Below are positions 38,028 through 46,540 of a stretch of 64,000 nucleotides of DNA, in pieces. The stretch spans positions 4,634,036 to 4,698,035 of the forward strand of contig NC_019683.1 of the NCBI RefSeq assembly GCF_000316605.1, written 5' to 3'. How positions within the stretch are numbered: position 1 is the first letter of the stretch; the number at the start of each line of letters is the position of its first letter. A program made the translations under genes and the position numbers. The notes beneath the pieces were generated by a model that was not told where the DNA came from, searched no databases, and saw only the letters and a program-made list of their open reading frames with translations. This DNA comes from [Leptolyngbya] sp. PCC 7376. GTDB lineage: Bacteria > Cyanobacteriota > Cyanobacteriia > Cyanobacteriales > MRBY01.

Positions 38028-38858
38028 ATGAGCAGTCAATGGGATAATTTCCTGAAAAATCTGGGAACATGGCGTGGTTCATTCAGCACAATGTCACTTA
38101 ATGGCGAGATCTCTAGTGATGTTCCTTCGATCCTAACTTTGGCGCTAGTGGACGGCGATCGCGATTGTGTGCGGCTTCATTTGCAACGGTTTGAATCTGG
38201 GGACTACGACAGTGAAGCGTCGAGTAATATGACCCAAGATTTTCGTTCTCTCGGTCGACACATGATCTTTTCCGAAACTGGATCATTTTCCAAGGGGGTA
38301 ATGTGGTTCTCGACAATGATGGATTTTATTGCTGAGTTTGGGTTTATTGCAGGCGATCGCCGTCTGCGGATGGTGCAGATTTACGACGAACAATATCACT
38401 TTGAAAAGCTTGTATTTATTCGAGAATTTCGCGAAGGGACAAATGCGAAAGAAAGACCGCAATTAACAGTGGATCAACTCGTGGGCACTTGGGAAGCAGA
38501 ATCCCAAACCTATCGCCCAGATTTTGAACCACCAAAAATTAGTCAAAGTCGTCTCAAATTAAATGTTGTAGGTGAGACTCTACACCAATCCATTGAGCTG
38601 GACAATCGAACCATTACGATCCAAGCTCAAATCGAGGGTAATCAGCTTAAATTCAACTCAGATGTGCCCCGTCAAATCACCCTCTTGCCGGATGGCGGCT
38701 CCATTAATGTACCCTTACAAGTCCCTTCAAAAAAAGCCTTTTTTGTGGAGGTCGGCTGGCTTGTGTCAGATAATATACGGCAACGGATTATGCGCAACTT
38801 TGATGAGCAGGGCAAGTGGGAAAGTTCCGTTTTTATTACTGAAAAACGCGTCGGCTAG
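38028..38858 (+). CDS. DUF3598 family protein (calycin-like fold expected)
   Basis: 276 residues: MSSQWDNFLKNLGTWRGSFS at the N terminus is the typical opening W-x-N-x-L-x-x-x-G-x-W-x-G of DUF3598, and VDQLVGTWEAESQTYRPDF begins a second similar barrel half. These proteins are related in fold to lipocalin-like chromophore lyases; a bilin or small-ligand role is suggestive only. No signal peptide is present. It has two HIP1 sites, in keeping with vertical descent. Confidence 0.8.
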   Translation: MSSQWDNFLKNLGTWRGSFSTMSLNGEISSDVPSILTLALVDGDRDCVRLHLQRFESGDYDSEASSNMTQDFRSLGRHMIFSETGSFSKGVMWFSTMMDFIAEFGFIAGDRRLRMVQIYDEQYHFEKLVFIREFREGTNAKERPQLTVDQLVGTWEAESQTYRPDFEPPKISQSRLKLNVVGETLHQSIELDNRTITIQAQIEGNQLKFNSDVPRQITLLPDGGSINVPLQVPSKKAFFVEVGWLVSDNIRQRIMRNFDEQGKWESSVFITEKRVG

Positions 38859-38907
38859 GCAAAGCTAGCAGATTCGGCTAATTACAATTCAATTAGAAAA
38901 TTAAGCG

Positions 38908-39768
38908 TTAATCAAAAACGCTGGCGATCGCCTTTTCTTTAGCGAGAAAAGACTCCTCTGATTTCTCGGCTAAATCTTTCGCAATGCTGTCTAGAATGTC
39001 GTCGGTGTGATTAGGCTCATGGTGAAACACTGCCAACTTACGGATATTGGCTGCTTTCGTAAGTTTTAAGCCTTCCTGCCAGGTCGAATGACCCCAGCCA
39101 ACCTTTGGCGATTTGGGATCATGGTATTCCTCATCCGTATACATCGCGTCATAAACCAAAATATCGGAGTCTTTCGCAAGATTAAGGATATTTTCGTCGA
39201 GATGATCTGGGTAATGCTCTGTATCTGTACAGTAAACGATCGCCCGATCTTGCCAAGAAACACGATACCCCATTGCACCATTCGGGTGATTTAGGGGAGC
39301 GGTCGCAATTTCTGCGTCACCAATCTTAAAGGTTTCGCCACAGGTCAATTCATGGAAAAAGATATTCGTCTCAAGATTCGCCAAAGGAATTGGTGAGTCT
39401 TTATGGAGTACCCGGTGATAAAAATGCTCTTCAAGGGTCATGGGACGGACTTCTTCTGGTACCTGCCCATAGACATGCAAACTGTTACCCGACTGAAATA
39501 ACGGGTCAAAAAACGGCAACCCTTGGATATGATCCCAGTGGTAATGAGTAAAGCACATGTGTAGCTCAAGGTTCGTTTGCCCTTCCAGCTCCTTACCCAA
39601 ATTCCTTAGACCTGTTCCGGCATCAAAAATAATCCGTTTTCCAGCAGCGCGGATTTCAATGCAAGAGGTATTACCGCCATAGCGGATCGTCTCAAAGCCG
39701 GGGGAGGGAACACTCCCTCGAACGCCCCAAAACTGGACGACGAATTCATCAAGTGCAGGTTTAGTCAT
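38908..39768 (-). CDS. MBL-fold metal-dependent hydrolase
   Basis: 286 residues. The metallo-beta-lactamase signature H-x-H-x-D-H is in CFTHYHWDHIQGLPFFDPLF near residue 75; further ligands are in APLNHPNGAMGYRVSW, VYCTDTEHYPDHLD and LAVFHHEPNHTDD. The N-terminal VQFWGVRGSVPSPGFETIRY with GGNTSCIEI matches a subfamily near PhnP/RNase Z type hydrolases. Two metal ions are expected; the substrate is unknown. It starts 6 bases after the aroC stop in the same direction and is probably co-transcribed. Confidence 0.85.
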   Translation of the reverse strand: MTKPALDEFVVQFWGVRGSVPSPGFETIRYGGNTSCIEIRAAGKRIIFDAGTGLRNLGKELEGQTNLELHMCFTHYHWDHIQGLPFFDPLFQSGNSLHVYGQVPEEVRPMTLEEHFYHRVLHKDSPIPLANLETNIFFHELTCGETFKIGDAEIATAPLNHPNGAMGYRVSWQDRAIVYCTDTEHYPDHLDENILNLAKDSDILVYDAMYTDEEYHDPKSPKVGWGHSTWQEGLKLTKAANIRKLAVFHHEPNHTDDILDSIAKDLAEKSEESFLAKEKAIASVFD

Positions 39769-39774
39769 ACGGTG

Positions 39775-40872
39775 CTAAATACTGAGCGTCTTACATTGTC
39801 CCTGATGTCGCAGGAGATGATCGCATAGAACAAGGGCAACCATCGCTTCCACCATTGGTACAGCACGAGGCAAAACACAGGGGTCGTGTCTACCTTTTGC
39901 GGCAAGAACGGTTTCTTCACCCTCACGGGTTGCAGTTTGTTGCTCTTTCCCAATAGTAGCTGTTGGTTTAAAAGCTACCCTTAGGATTATATTCTCTCCA
40001 TTGGAAATTCCGCCTTGAATTCCACCAGATCGATTTGTTTTTGTGCGAATTTCACCCTGATTATCGACAGTGAACTCATCATTATGTTCATGGCCTGTCA
40101 GTAGTGTTCCGGCAAATCCGGAACCAATTTCAAATCCTTTGCTAGCAGGAAGTGACATTGCGCCTTTTGCAAGGTCCGCTTCTAGTTTATCGAAAACGGG
40201 CATTCCCAAGCCTTTCGGGACATTTCGAGCGACGCATTCGACGACACCACCAATGGAATTTTTATCACGGCGAATTTCATCGATAAGATCAATCATACGC
40301 TCAGCAGCGACAGCATCAGGACAACGAACAATATTGCTTTCTACTTGTTCGATGGTGACGGTGCTGGGATCGATATTAGGGGCTTCACAGTCCTTGATGC
40401 GTTTGACATAGCCGATCACTTCGACACCGGAAAATTGCTGCAAAATCTTTTTGGCGATCGCCCCGGCAGCAACTCGACCAATGGTTTCGCGAGCAGAGGA
40501 ACGGCCACCTCCTTCATAGTTACGGATGCCGTATTTAGAGTCGTAGGTAAAGTCGGCATGGGAAGGACGATATTTCTGTTTCATCTCGGAATAGTCTTTG
40601 GAACGCTGGTCTTTATTGCGTACCAAGATTGAGATGGGAGTACCAGTGGTTTTTCCTTCAAAAACCCCTGACATAATCTCACAACGATCAGCTTCGTTAC
40701 GAGGGGTTGTGATTTTACTTTGACCGGGGCGACGGCGGTCTAACTCAACTTGAATTTCTTCTTCGGAAATTTCGACGAGAGGGGGACAGCCATCGATTAC
40801 GACGCCAACGCCGCCACCATGGGATTCTCCATAGGTTGTAATGCGAAATAGATGTCCGAAACTGTTGCCCAT
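39775..40872 (-). CDS. aroC: chorismate synthase
   Basis: 365 residues. [20 protein letters not shown] at the N terminus, [40 protein letters not shown] and [16 protein letters not shown] are the four family signatures for FMN and substrate binding. It removes phosphate from EPSP to make chorismate for aromatic amino acids and quinones. ATG 40872 begins [20 protein letters not shown], the standard start. Confidence 0.96.
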   Translation of the reverse strand: MGNSFGHLFRITTYGESHGGGVGVVIDGCPPLVEISEEEIQVELDRRRPGQSKITTPRNEADRCEIMSGVFEGKTTGTPISILVRNKDQRSKDYSEMKQKYRPSHADFTYDSKYGIRNYEGGGRSSARETIGRVAAGAIAKKILQQFSGVEVIGYVKRIKDCEAPNIDPSTVTIEQVESNIVRCPDAVAAERMIDLIDEIRRDKNSIGGVVECVARNVPKGLGMPVFDKLEADLAKGAMSLPASKGFEIGSGFAGTLLTGHEHNDEFTVDNQGEIRTKTNRSGGIQGGISNGENIILRVAFKPTATIGKEQQTATREGEETVLAAKGRHDPCVLPRAVPMVEAMVALVLCDHLLRHQGQCKTLSI

Positions 40873-40968
40873 AATGCGGTTTACTGTTAGCGAATCAGTC
40901 TTGCATTGTAGCCTAATTTACACGCGCGCAAATGGCGATCGCCCACCTGAGCGTTAATTCTTGTTTCT

Positions 40969-41985
40969 TTGGTCAAATTTAAACGCAATACAATCGTTGT
41001 AATAGTGCTTTTTGCAATTTTTATGACTGTATTGTCCCCTTGGCCACATCGTTTTTCGGCATTAATCTCTAGCTCATTTCTTATGGCGGTGATATCAGCA
41101 AAAGCTGAGTCTCCTCAGATTGGCACTGTGCAAGATCTCACGGTGGGCGATCGCGCTTGTTATGTAACGGTGACAGATGAGACAGGGGAAACATCCACCG
41201 AATTTGCAGGATTTGATATTTGTGAGCAGGATATTGTCGGGAAAAAGGTGCAGTTGACCTACGAACCAGGCAATATTGTCGCGGAAATTTGTAATGGCGA
41301 TCTTGATTGTGGTTTGAGCGAAGCGGTTATGTTAATCACGGCAGCTAAAGCGCTGGATGACATGAATACGGATTCATATCCGTCCTTTCTAAACGATGCA
41401 GAAATCATTGAGTTAGTGGTGGGTTTAGAAGAACGCAAAGAAAGTTGGTTTGGTTTGGCGGGGTTAAATAAGGTTGAACATCCCCCCGAAGTTCCGGCAG
41501 AACTGTTGACTTATCGTCAGAGCTGGAAAAGGAAAGATCCGGCGATCGCTCCGTTTTTGGGATTTTGGCATGATAGTGACTACAGCACTAATCGTTATCA
41601 GATCAGTATTTTTCCTTCTACACGCCCAAGTCATGTTTGTGTTGTCGAATTCAAACCAGAATGGAGCCTGGAGCTTTGGAATGAGGAGACACAGGATTAT
41701 AGCTACAAAGATGTTATTAGTGCCGAAATTTTCTCCGTCTCTCTCGCAAAAGTAGGTTCTGCCCAATTGCGTAGTCCAGAACTCCGAGCCGATGAATTGG
41801 CGATCGCCCACACCGAATTTGGTTTGTCTGAAACTTATCCTGTTGAGCTGTTGCCTGTACTTAATGAAGACAATGGCATTAAACTTGTTGCTGCCGCTGC
41901 CCAACCTCAGTTACCGCCAGATTTGCCAGACGATTTACGACAGACAGTTGACGAAAAATTCGCGGCGTATAATTGTTCCCTTTAA
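40969..41985 (+). CDS. exported protein of unknown function
   Basis: 338 residues from TTG 40969, or 320 from ATG 41023. A hydrophobic N terminus ends with ISAKAESPQIG, a good signal-peptidase I site (A-K-A before E). The mature part begins with an OB-like segment (VQDLTVGDRACYVTVTDETG, then FDICEQDIVGKKVQLTYEPG), has several Cys residues (DICEQ, EICNGDLDCG) and a C-terminal part without known motifs. A periplasmic location is expected. I do not recognise the family. It converges with murQ, ends overlapping by 4 bases. Confidence 0.65.
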   Translation: MVKFKRNTIVVIVLFAIFMTVLSPWPHRFSALISSSFLMAVISAKAESPQIGTVQDLTVGDRACYVTVTDETGETSTEFAGFDICEQDIVGKKVQLTYEPGNIVAEICNGDLDCGLSEAVMLITAAKALDDMNTDSYPSFLNDAEIIELVVGLEERKESWFGLAGLNKVEHPPEVPAELLTYRQSWKRKDPAIAPFLGFWHDSDYSTNRYQISIFPSTRPSHVCVVEFKPEWSLELWNEETQDYSYKDVISAEIFSVSLAKVGSAQLRSPELRADELAIAHTEFGLSETYPVELLPVLNEDNGIKLVAAAAQPQLPPDLPDDLRQTVDEKFAAYNCSL

Positions 41986-42887
41986 ACCTTCAGAGAAGCA
42001 CGTAGATCGCCTGTATTTTTTGTGAGTAGATCTTCTGCTTGGGTCGCGTCAATATCATTCCAATGCATTAACAAAGCCGTTTTTACTTTGCGCTGAGATT
42101 TATCGAGTAAAACTTTGGCTTCTTCGCGAGGTAAATCAGTCAAATCTTGAATAATGCGGAGGGCGCGATCATAGAGCTTATCGTTGGTGACAGACACATC
42201 GATCATACGGTTGCCATAAACTTTGCCGAGTTTGACCATCACGCTGGTAGACAAAATATTTAAAACCATTTTGGTGACAGTACCAGCTTTGAGACGCGTG
42301 GAACCTGCCAAAATTTCAGGGCCAGTTAATAAGCGAATATCCACATCCACATCACAGGGAACTTGATCAGCCGGGACACAACTCACAAATACTGTTTTAG
42401 CGCCAATATTATTTGCTTCGGCTAAGGCTCCCTGGACATAGGGCGTTGTGCCGCCAGCGGTAATGCCCACCAACACATCTTTCGCAGTAATGCCATAGTC
42501 GGCGATCGCCTTGGCACCGTCTTCGGCACGATCCTCTAAACTCTCAGAACTTTTTACCAGGGCATCTTTTCCACCCGCGAGAATTCCTTGTACTAATTCG
42601 GGAGGAGTACAAAAAGTGGGCGGACATTCCGCAGCGTCAAGCACTCCTAAACGACCACTGGTTCCCGCGCCAATATAAAAAAGTTTTCCACCATTTGCGA
42701 GGGCAGCGCTTGTAATCTCAATCGCTTCAGCAATAGGTTCCCGAGCTGCAGCGATCGCCTCGATTGTTTTGTTATCTTCCGCATTAAATAAATCGACCAA
42801 CTCAAGAGCCGACAGCTGATCAAGATTTTGGCTATTGGGGTTAATCTGTTCCGTTAACAAATGACCACGACTTTGGTTGGTCTGCAC
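41982..42887 (-). CDS. murQ: N-acetylmuramic acid 6-phosphate etherase
   Basis: 301 residues when started at GTG 42887 (MQTNQSRGHLLTEQINPNSQ...), preceded by GAGG 8 bases upstream. An ATG at 43007 would add 40 residues that overlap the kinase gene and are not part of the family, which is usually about 300 long. SIS-domain features: KLFYIGAGTSGRLGVLDAAE, CPPTFCTPPELVQGILAGG, and AGSTRLKAGTVTKMVLNILS. It cleaves the lactyl ether of MurNAc-6-phosphate in peptidoglycan recycling. It lies 46 bases after the CHASE2 kinase gene. Confidence 0.92.
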   Translation of the reverse strand: MQTNQSRGHLLTEQINPNSQNLDQLSALELVDLFNAEDNKTIEAIAAAREPIAEAIEITSAALANGGKLFYIGAGTSGRLGVLDAAECPPTFCTPPELVQGILAGGKDALVKSSESLEDRAEDGAKAIADYGITAKDVLVGITAGGTTPYVQGALAEANNIGAKTVFVSCVPADQVPCDVDVDIRLLTGPEILAGSTRLKAGTVTKMVLNILSTSVMVKLGKVYGNRMIDVSVTNDKLYDRALRIIQDLTDLPREEAKVLLDKSQRKVKTALLMHWNDIDATQAEDLLTKNTGDLRASLKV

Positions 42888-42933
42888 TGCTTGCGCCTCA
42901 ATATTTTTCGTATTGCCTAATGTCTCACATTTG

Positions 42934-45222
42934 CTAAACCGAAACCATCCGTCCGTGATAAAGCCGATGCACGATTGGCAAAATAATCGAAAATTCAGTT
43001 TTGCCATCGTCTGTCATCCGACAACTGACGGAACCGTGGTGTTGTTTTACAATCACGCTATGGGCGATCGCCAAACCGAGACCAGTCCCTTTCCCAACAG
43101 TTTTGGTGGTGAAAAAAGGATCAAAGATTTTAGGGATTAATTCTTCAGAAATCCCAATCCCATTATCAATTATTCGAATCGCAATTTCTTGTTCATTAAG
43201 TGCCTGAGTTTCGATCAAAATTTTGCCTTCTAATGTCTGGTCAAGAAGCATTTTTTCTTCAATCGCATCAATTGCATTATCAAATAAATTTAGGAGAACT
43301 TGATTGATTTTTGCGGCATAACACTGAACTAACGGTAAATCCTGTAAGTCTTGTTCTACAGTAATTTTGATTTTGTCTTGGCGGCTATTAATGCGACGGT
43401 CAACAACAAGTAAAACACTTTCTAAATCTTTAGTGAGATCAATTTGTTTGAGTTCAGCCTCATCCAAATGGGAAAAAGTACGCAACGATTGGACAATATC
43501 TTCAACCCTTTCCGCGCCTTTCGCAATAGAGTCTAAAAGCTTATAAAAATCGCTACTCAGATACTCTAAATCAAGCTCTTTGAGATAGACTTCCATCTCT
43601 TGATCAGGATGTGTTGTGCGAAATAAATCAATGATGCCGAGGAGTTCATAGACATAATCTCGCGCGTGTCTCACATTGCCCGCAATATAGTTGATGGGAT
43701 TATTGATTTCGTGGGCAATACCCGCCACCATTTGACCAAGAGCTGCCATTTTTTCAGCTTGCACAAGACTCGTTTGGGTGGTTTGTAAATCTTTTAGAGT
43801 TGTTGAAAGTTCTTGGGTGCGATCAACCACTTCCTGTTCCAGATTTCGGGAATAATCAGCCAATTTTTCGTTGGCGATCGCCAGTTTGCAGTTAATATTT
43901 TTGAGTTGTTTTTGAGATTCAGAATTCGTTGTTAAAACGGTTGCGACAACCAGGGATAACCACGGGGTAAATACAGGGATGACTAGTCCTTGCAAGCTCC
44001 CTCCGAAACTGAGGCCTAACAATAAAAATGTGCCGGATGAGGTGACGAGTAATGACCGAAATACTGAGGGAATCACTGTCGCTAAAAGTTTGGTGGCGAT
44101 CGCCCCGATACTGGCCCACGCTGCAATTAAAAGATAAAAGCCACAGGTATTGACTGGTCGTAAGAGAGGACGACCATCCAATGTTGCGCTAATAATTTGA
44201 CTCGCTAAAGTGCTATGAATTGACACTCCTGGTGTCTGCATCAGTGAAGGCAAAAAATGACTACTGTAGGGCGTAACAAAAGCATCATTTAAACTAGGTG
44301 CCGTTGCTCCCACGATAATGATGCGATCGCGTACTAACTCTGCAGGAATTTGGTTTTCAATCACTTCCTGAAACGATAGGCTATTAAACGACTCCATCCC
44401 ACCTCGATAATTTAGCAACATCTGATAGCCACCAAATTCTGTACGGGCATCAATATAACCACGATGCCCTTTCTTCAAGGGACGAAAAATTGCCCGACCG
44501 ACCTGATAGATCGACTGTTCTTTATTCAACACAGCAACTTCGGGGACAGGTTCTTCCTGTTCGAGGTATATATCCGCCAAACGCGCCCCAAACCCTTGGT
44601 GACCATTAATCATCAAAAATGCACGACGCACCTTACCATCCTGATCGAGCAAAATATCAGACGCGGAAATCTGTCCCAACTCATCCAGCACAGGGGTTGG
44701 TGGAATGGGATTTCCCGCCACTTTCTCGATGCCAATGACATTCGGGTTTTCCCGAAATGCACGGGTTAAAGCTTCCCTGCCTGGCGCAACCGAAATATCT
44801 CGGTAAATATCAATGCCAATCACGCGCGGTTCGTGGGCGGCGAGATTGTAAATCATTTGCGCCATTAATTGGTCAGACATCGGCCACTGCTGGGCAAATC
44901 GAATGTCAGACTCATCAACCGTAATAATCGTAATGCGCTCATCAACAGGTTCACGGGGGCGCAGCCGCATCACTTGGTCAATGGCCAGCCATTCCATCCC
45001 TTGCAACACGCCAAACCCACTCAAGGTCGATACGGCGATCGCCACTCCCGGAACAATAAAAATTGTGCCTAGCCATTGCTCACGAATACTTTGCCAAACT
45101 TGCTTGAACAACACTAGCGACCAGGGCTGAGCCCAATAAACGAACGAAAAATTTCTGCTTGGCTGATTTTCTACCAGCACACAATAGCCAGACTGATGCT
45201 GACACTGTCCGATCACGAACAA
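42934..45222 (-). CDS. CHASE2-domain sensor histidine kinase
   Basis: 762 residues. After an N-terminal membrane span (about 52-70) comes an extracytoplasmic CHASE2 domain (WLAIDQVMRLRPREPVDERI, VIGIDIYRDISVAPG, VRDRIIIVGATAPSLNDAFV). Three membrane spans follow at about 355-430, then a coiled coil (ADYSRNLEQEVVDRTQELST), the phosphoacceptor H-box GIAHEINNPINYI with His504, N-box NQVLLNLFDNAIDAIEE, and ATP lid IRIIDNGIGI ... DPFFTTKTVGKGTGLGLAIA. An active hybrid-free kinase is expected; no response regulator is adjacent. It lies downstream of the DUF928 and CHAT genes. The first 30 residues are poorly conserved and an internal start is possible. Confidence 0.9.
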   Translation of the reverse strand: MFVIGQCQHQSGYCVLVENQPSRNFSFVYWAQPWSLVLFKQVWQSIREQWLGTIFIVPGVAIAVSTLSGFGVLQGMEWLAIDQVMRLRPREPVDERITIITVDESDIRFAQQWPMSDQLMAQMIYNLAAHEPRVIGIDIYRDISVAPGREALTRAFRENPNVIGIEKVAGNPIPPTPVLDELGQISASDILLDQDGKVRRAFLMINGHQGFGARLADIYLEQEEPVPEVAVLNKEQSIYQVGRAIFRPLKKGHRGYIDARTEFGGYQMLLNYRGGMESFNSLSFQEVIENQIPAELVRDRIIIVGATAPSLNDAFVTPYSSHFLPSLMQTPGVSIHSTLASQIISATLDGRPLLRPVNTCGFYLLIAAWASIGAIATKLLATVIPSVFRSLLVTSSGTFLLLGLSFGGSLQGLVIPVFTPWLSLVVATVLTTNSESQKQLKNINCKLAIANEKLADYSRNLEQEVVDRTQELSTTLKDLQTTQTSLVQAEKMAALGQMVAGIAHEINNPINYIAGNVRHARDYVYELLGIIDLFRTTHPDQEMEVYLKELDLEYLSSDFYKLLDSIAKGAERVEDIVQSLRTFSHLDEAELKQIDLTKDLESVLLVVDRRINSRQDKIKITVEQDLQDLPLVQCYAAKINQVLLNLFDNAIDAIEEKMLLDQTLEGKILIETQALNEQEIAIRIIDNGIGISEELIPKIFDPFFTTKTVGKGTGLGLAIAHSVIVKQHHGSVSCRMTDDGKTEFSIILPIVHRLYHGRMVSV

Positions 45223-45308
45223 TGCTATCTTAGCCCAACAGTTTTAGCAGAACGACAGCCGAAAGTCCTATTTTGAAGTTTTATTTTGGAATAAATTCTA
45301 AATTCACA

Positions 45309-46451
45309 CTAACGCAATAATGGTTCTGCGGCGATCGCTTCGAGACCGACCTGCTCTAATAAATCATGCCATTCCGTTTGCCAACTCGTCTCTGGATTAA
45401 TTGACCCTTCAAAATTGGCTGCAATAATATCGAGAGTGTCGTACCAAATACCCGCTTGGGCATATTCACTGGCTAAGGTAATAGGCTCAATGTTATGGCT
45501 GACTGTTGTTAAAGTATCAACTCGCTTAATCCAGCCGTGGACGCCGTAATTATCGGGTCGCAAAATACCGTCTGGCTCAATCAGTGCAAAGAACCATTGA
45601 TAATCTTCGCCATTCACGAGTTCTGGTGCATCACCAGGCAGAGTGATTTTCATGACTCCCCCTGTTTTTTCTAAATCGACGGACATTTGATAATGCTCAA
45701 CTTGTCCAGCTGTCCGCACACTAAAAAATGCTTTTGTCGACGCGGTGGGTGGGACATAGATATAAAAGTTAGGACGTGCAGCAATCGTCCGTCCAATTTG
45801 ATGGGCAGGCAAAACAGCGGTTAATGGCAAAGAATCATTGCCTCTAGAACCGCCTGCGGCAGTTGCGAGGGAAGAGTTATCATCAGGCTGGGAAAAATCT
45901 AACAAACCACGGCTGCTGCCCCCAGAAGCAGTGTCATCAGGTAAGGTCTCATCGGGATTATCAAAGTCAAGTAAACCCCGCACGCCACCAGCGCTTGTGT
46001 CGAGGCTGGCGGAATCATCAGGCTCATGAAAGTCAAGTAATCCTCTTGAACCGCCAGAAGAAGTAGAGGAAGCAGGGCGATCGCCATCTGGATGGCTAAA
46101 TTCTAGTAATCCTCGTGAGCCACCAGAAGCTGTTTCCTGAGCAGTATCCTGGTCATTAGTCTGAAAGTCCAGCAATCCCCGAGATCCACCACCAACACGA
46201 TTATCTGGTGCATCACTCACAATTGGGACAAACTGCAAATTTCCCCGTACACCACTACTCACCACGGTCTCAGGCAATGTATCCTCAGTCGGTGTGACAA
46301 ATAAAAGGCTAATTTGCTTGGAGGCGATCGCCGCAGTTTTTGTGTCTGTGTCCGCCTGGGGCTGGCGAGCTTGGGCAGCAGAACTAAAACCAAGGGCGAT
46401 AAGCGTTGTCGCAATCGATAATGAGAAAAAACGGAGAGGAACGAGGACCAT
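45309..46451 (-). CDS. DUF928 protein with an expanded GG-SRGLLDF repeat
   Basis: 380 residues with a signal peptide (cut after SSAAQARQ or nearby). The C-terminal half (about 215-370: RPNFYIYVPPTASTKAFFSV, EDYQWFFALIEPDG, ASEYAQAGIWYDTLDIIA) is DUF928. Residues about 87-204 are six imperfect units of about 23 residues, each opening GG(S/V)RGLL(D/E)F and followed by an acidic Ser/Thr linker; usual DUF928 proteins, as I recall them, have a single G-G-x-R-G motif before the domain. Export to the periplasm is expected. It lies between the CHAT gene (89 bases upstream) and the CHASE2 kinase (86 bases downstream). Confidence 0.85.
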   Translation of the reverse strand: MVLVPLRFFSLSIATTLIALGFSSAAQARQPQADTDTKTAAIASKQISLLFVTPTEDTLPETVVSSGVRGNLQFVPIVSDAPDNRVGGGSRGLLDFQTNDQDTAQETASGGSRGLLEFSHPDGDRPASSTSSGGSRGLLDFHEPDDSASLDTSAGGVRGLLDFDNPDETLPDDTASGGSSRGLLDFSQPDDNSSLATAAGGSRGNDSLPLTAVLPAHQIGRTIAARPNFYIYVPPTASTKAFFSVRTAGQVEHYQMSVDLEKTGGVMKITLPGDAPELVNGEDYQWFFALIEPDGILRPDNYGVHGWIKRVDTLTTVSHNIEPITLASEYAQAGIWYDTLDIIAANFEGSINPETSWQTEWHDLLEQVGLEAIAAEPLLR

Positions 46452-46540
46452 AACAGAGACTAACCAACGGTGATTATTAATCGCACTTAATAACTAGATC
46501 AAGACTGTCAGCAAAAATCCGGAGTCCCACTGACAAATCG

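Noticed and set aside
42888-43007. Longer murQ start at ATG 43007
   Set aside because: It would overlap the kinase gene by 74 bases and add 40 residues not found in the family; the GTG at 42887 with GAGG upstream fits the usual length.
45830-46200. Repeats of about 69 bases, considered as a CRISPR array or minisatellite outside a gene
   Set aside because: They lie wholly in frame inside the DUF928 gene and the repeat sequence varies between units as in a protein repeat.
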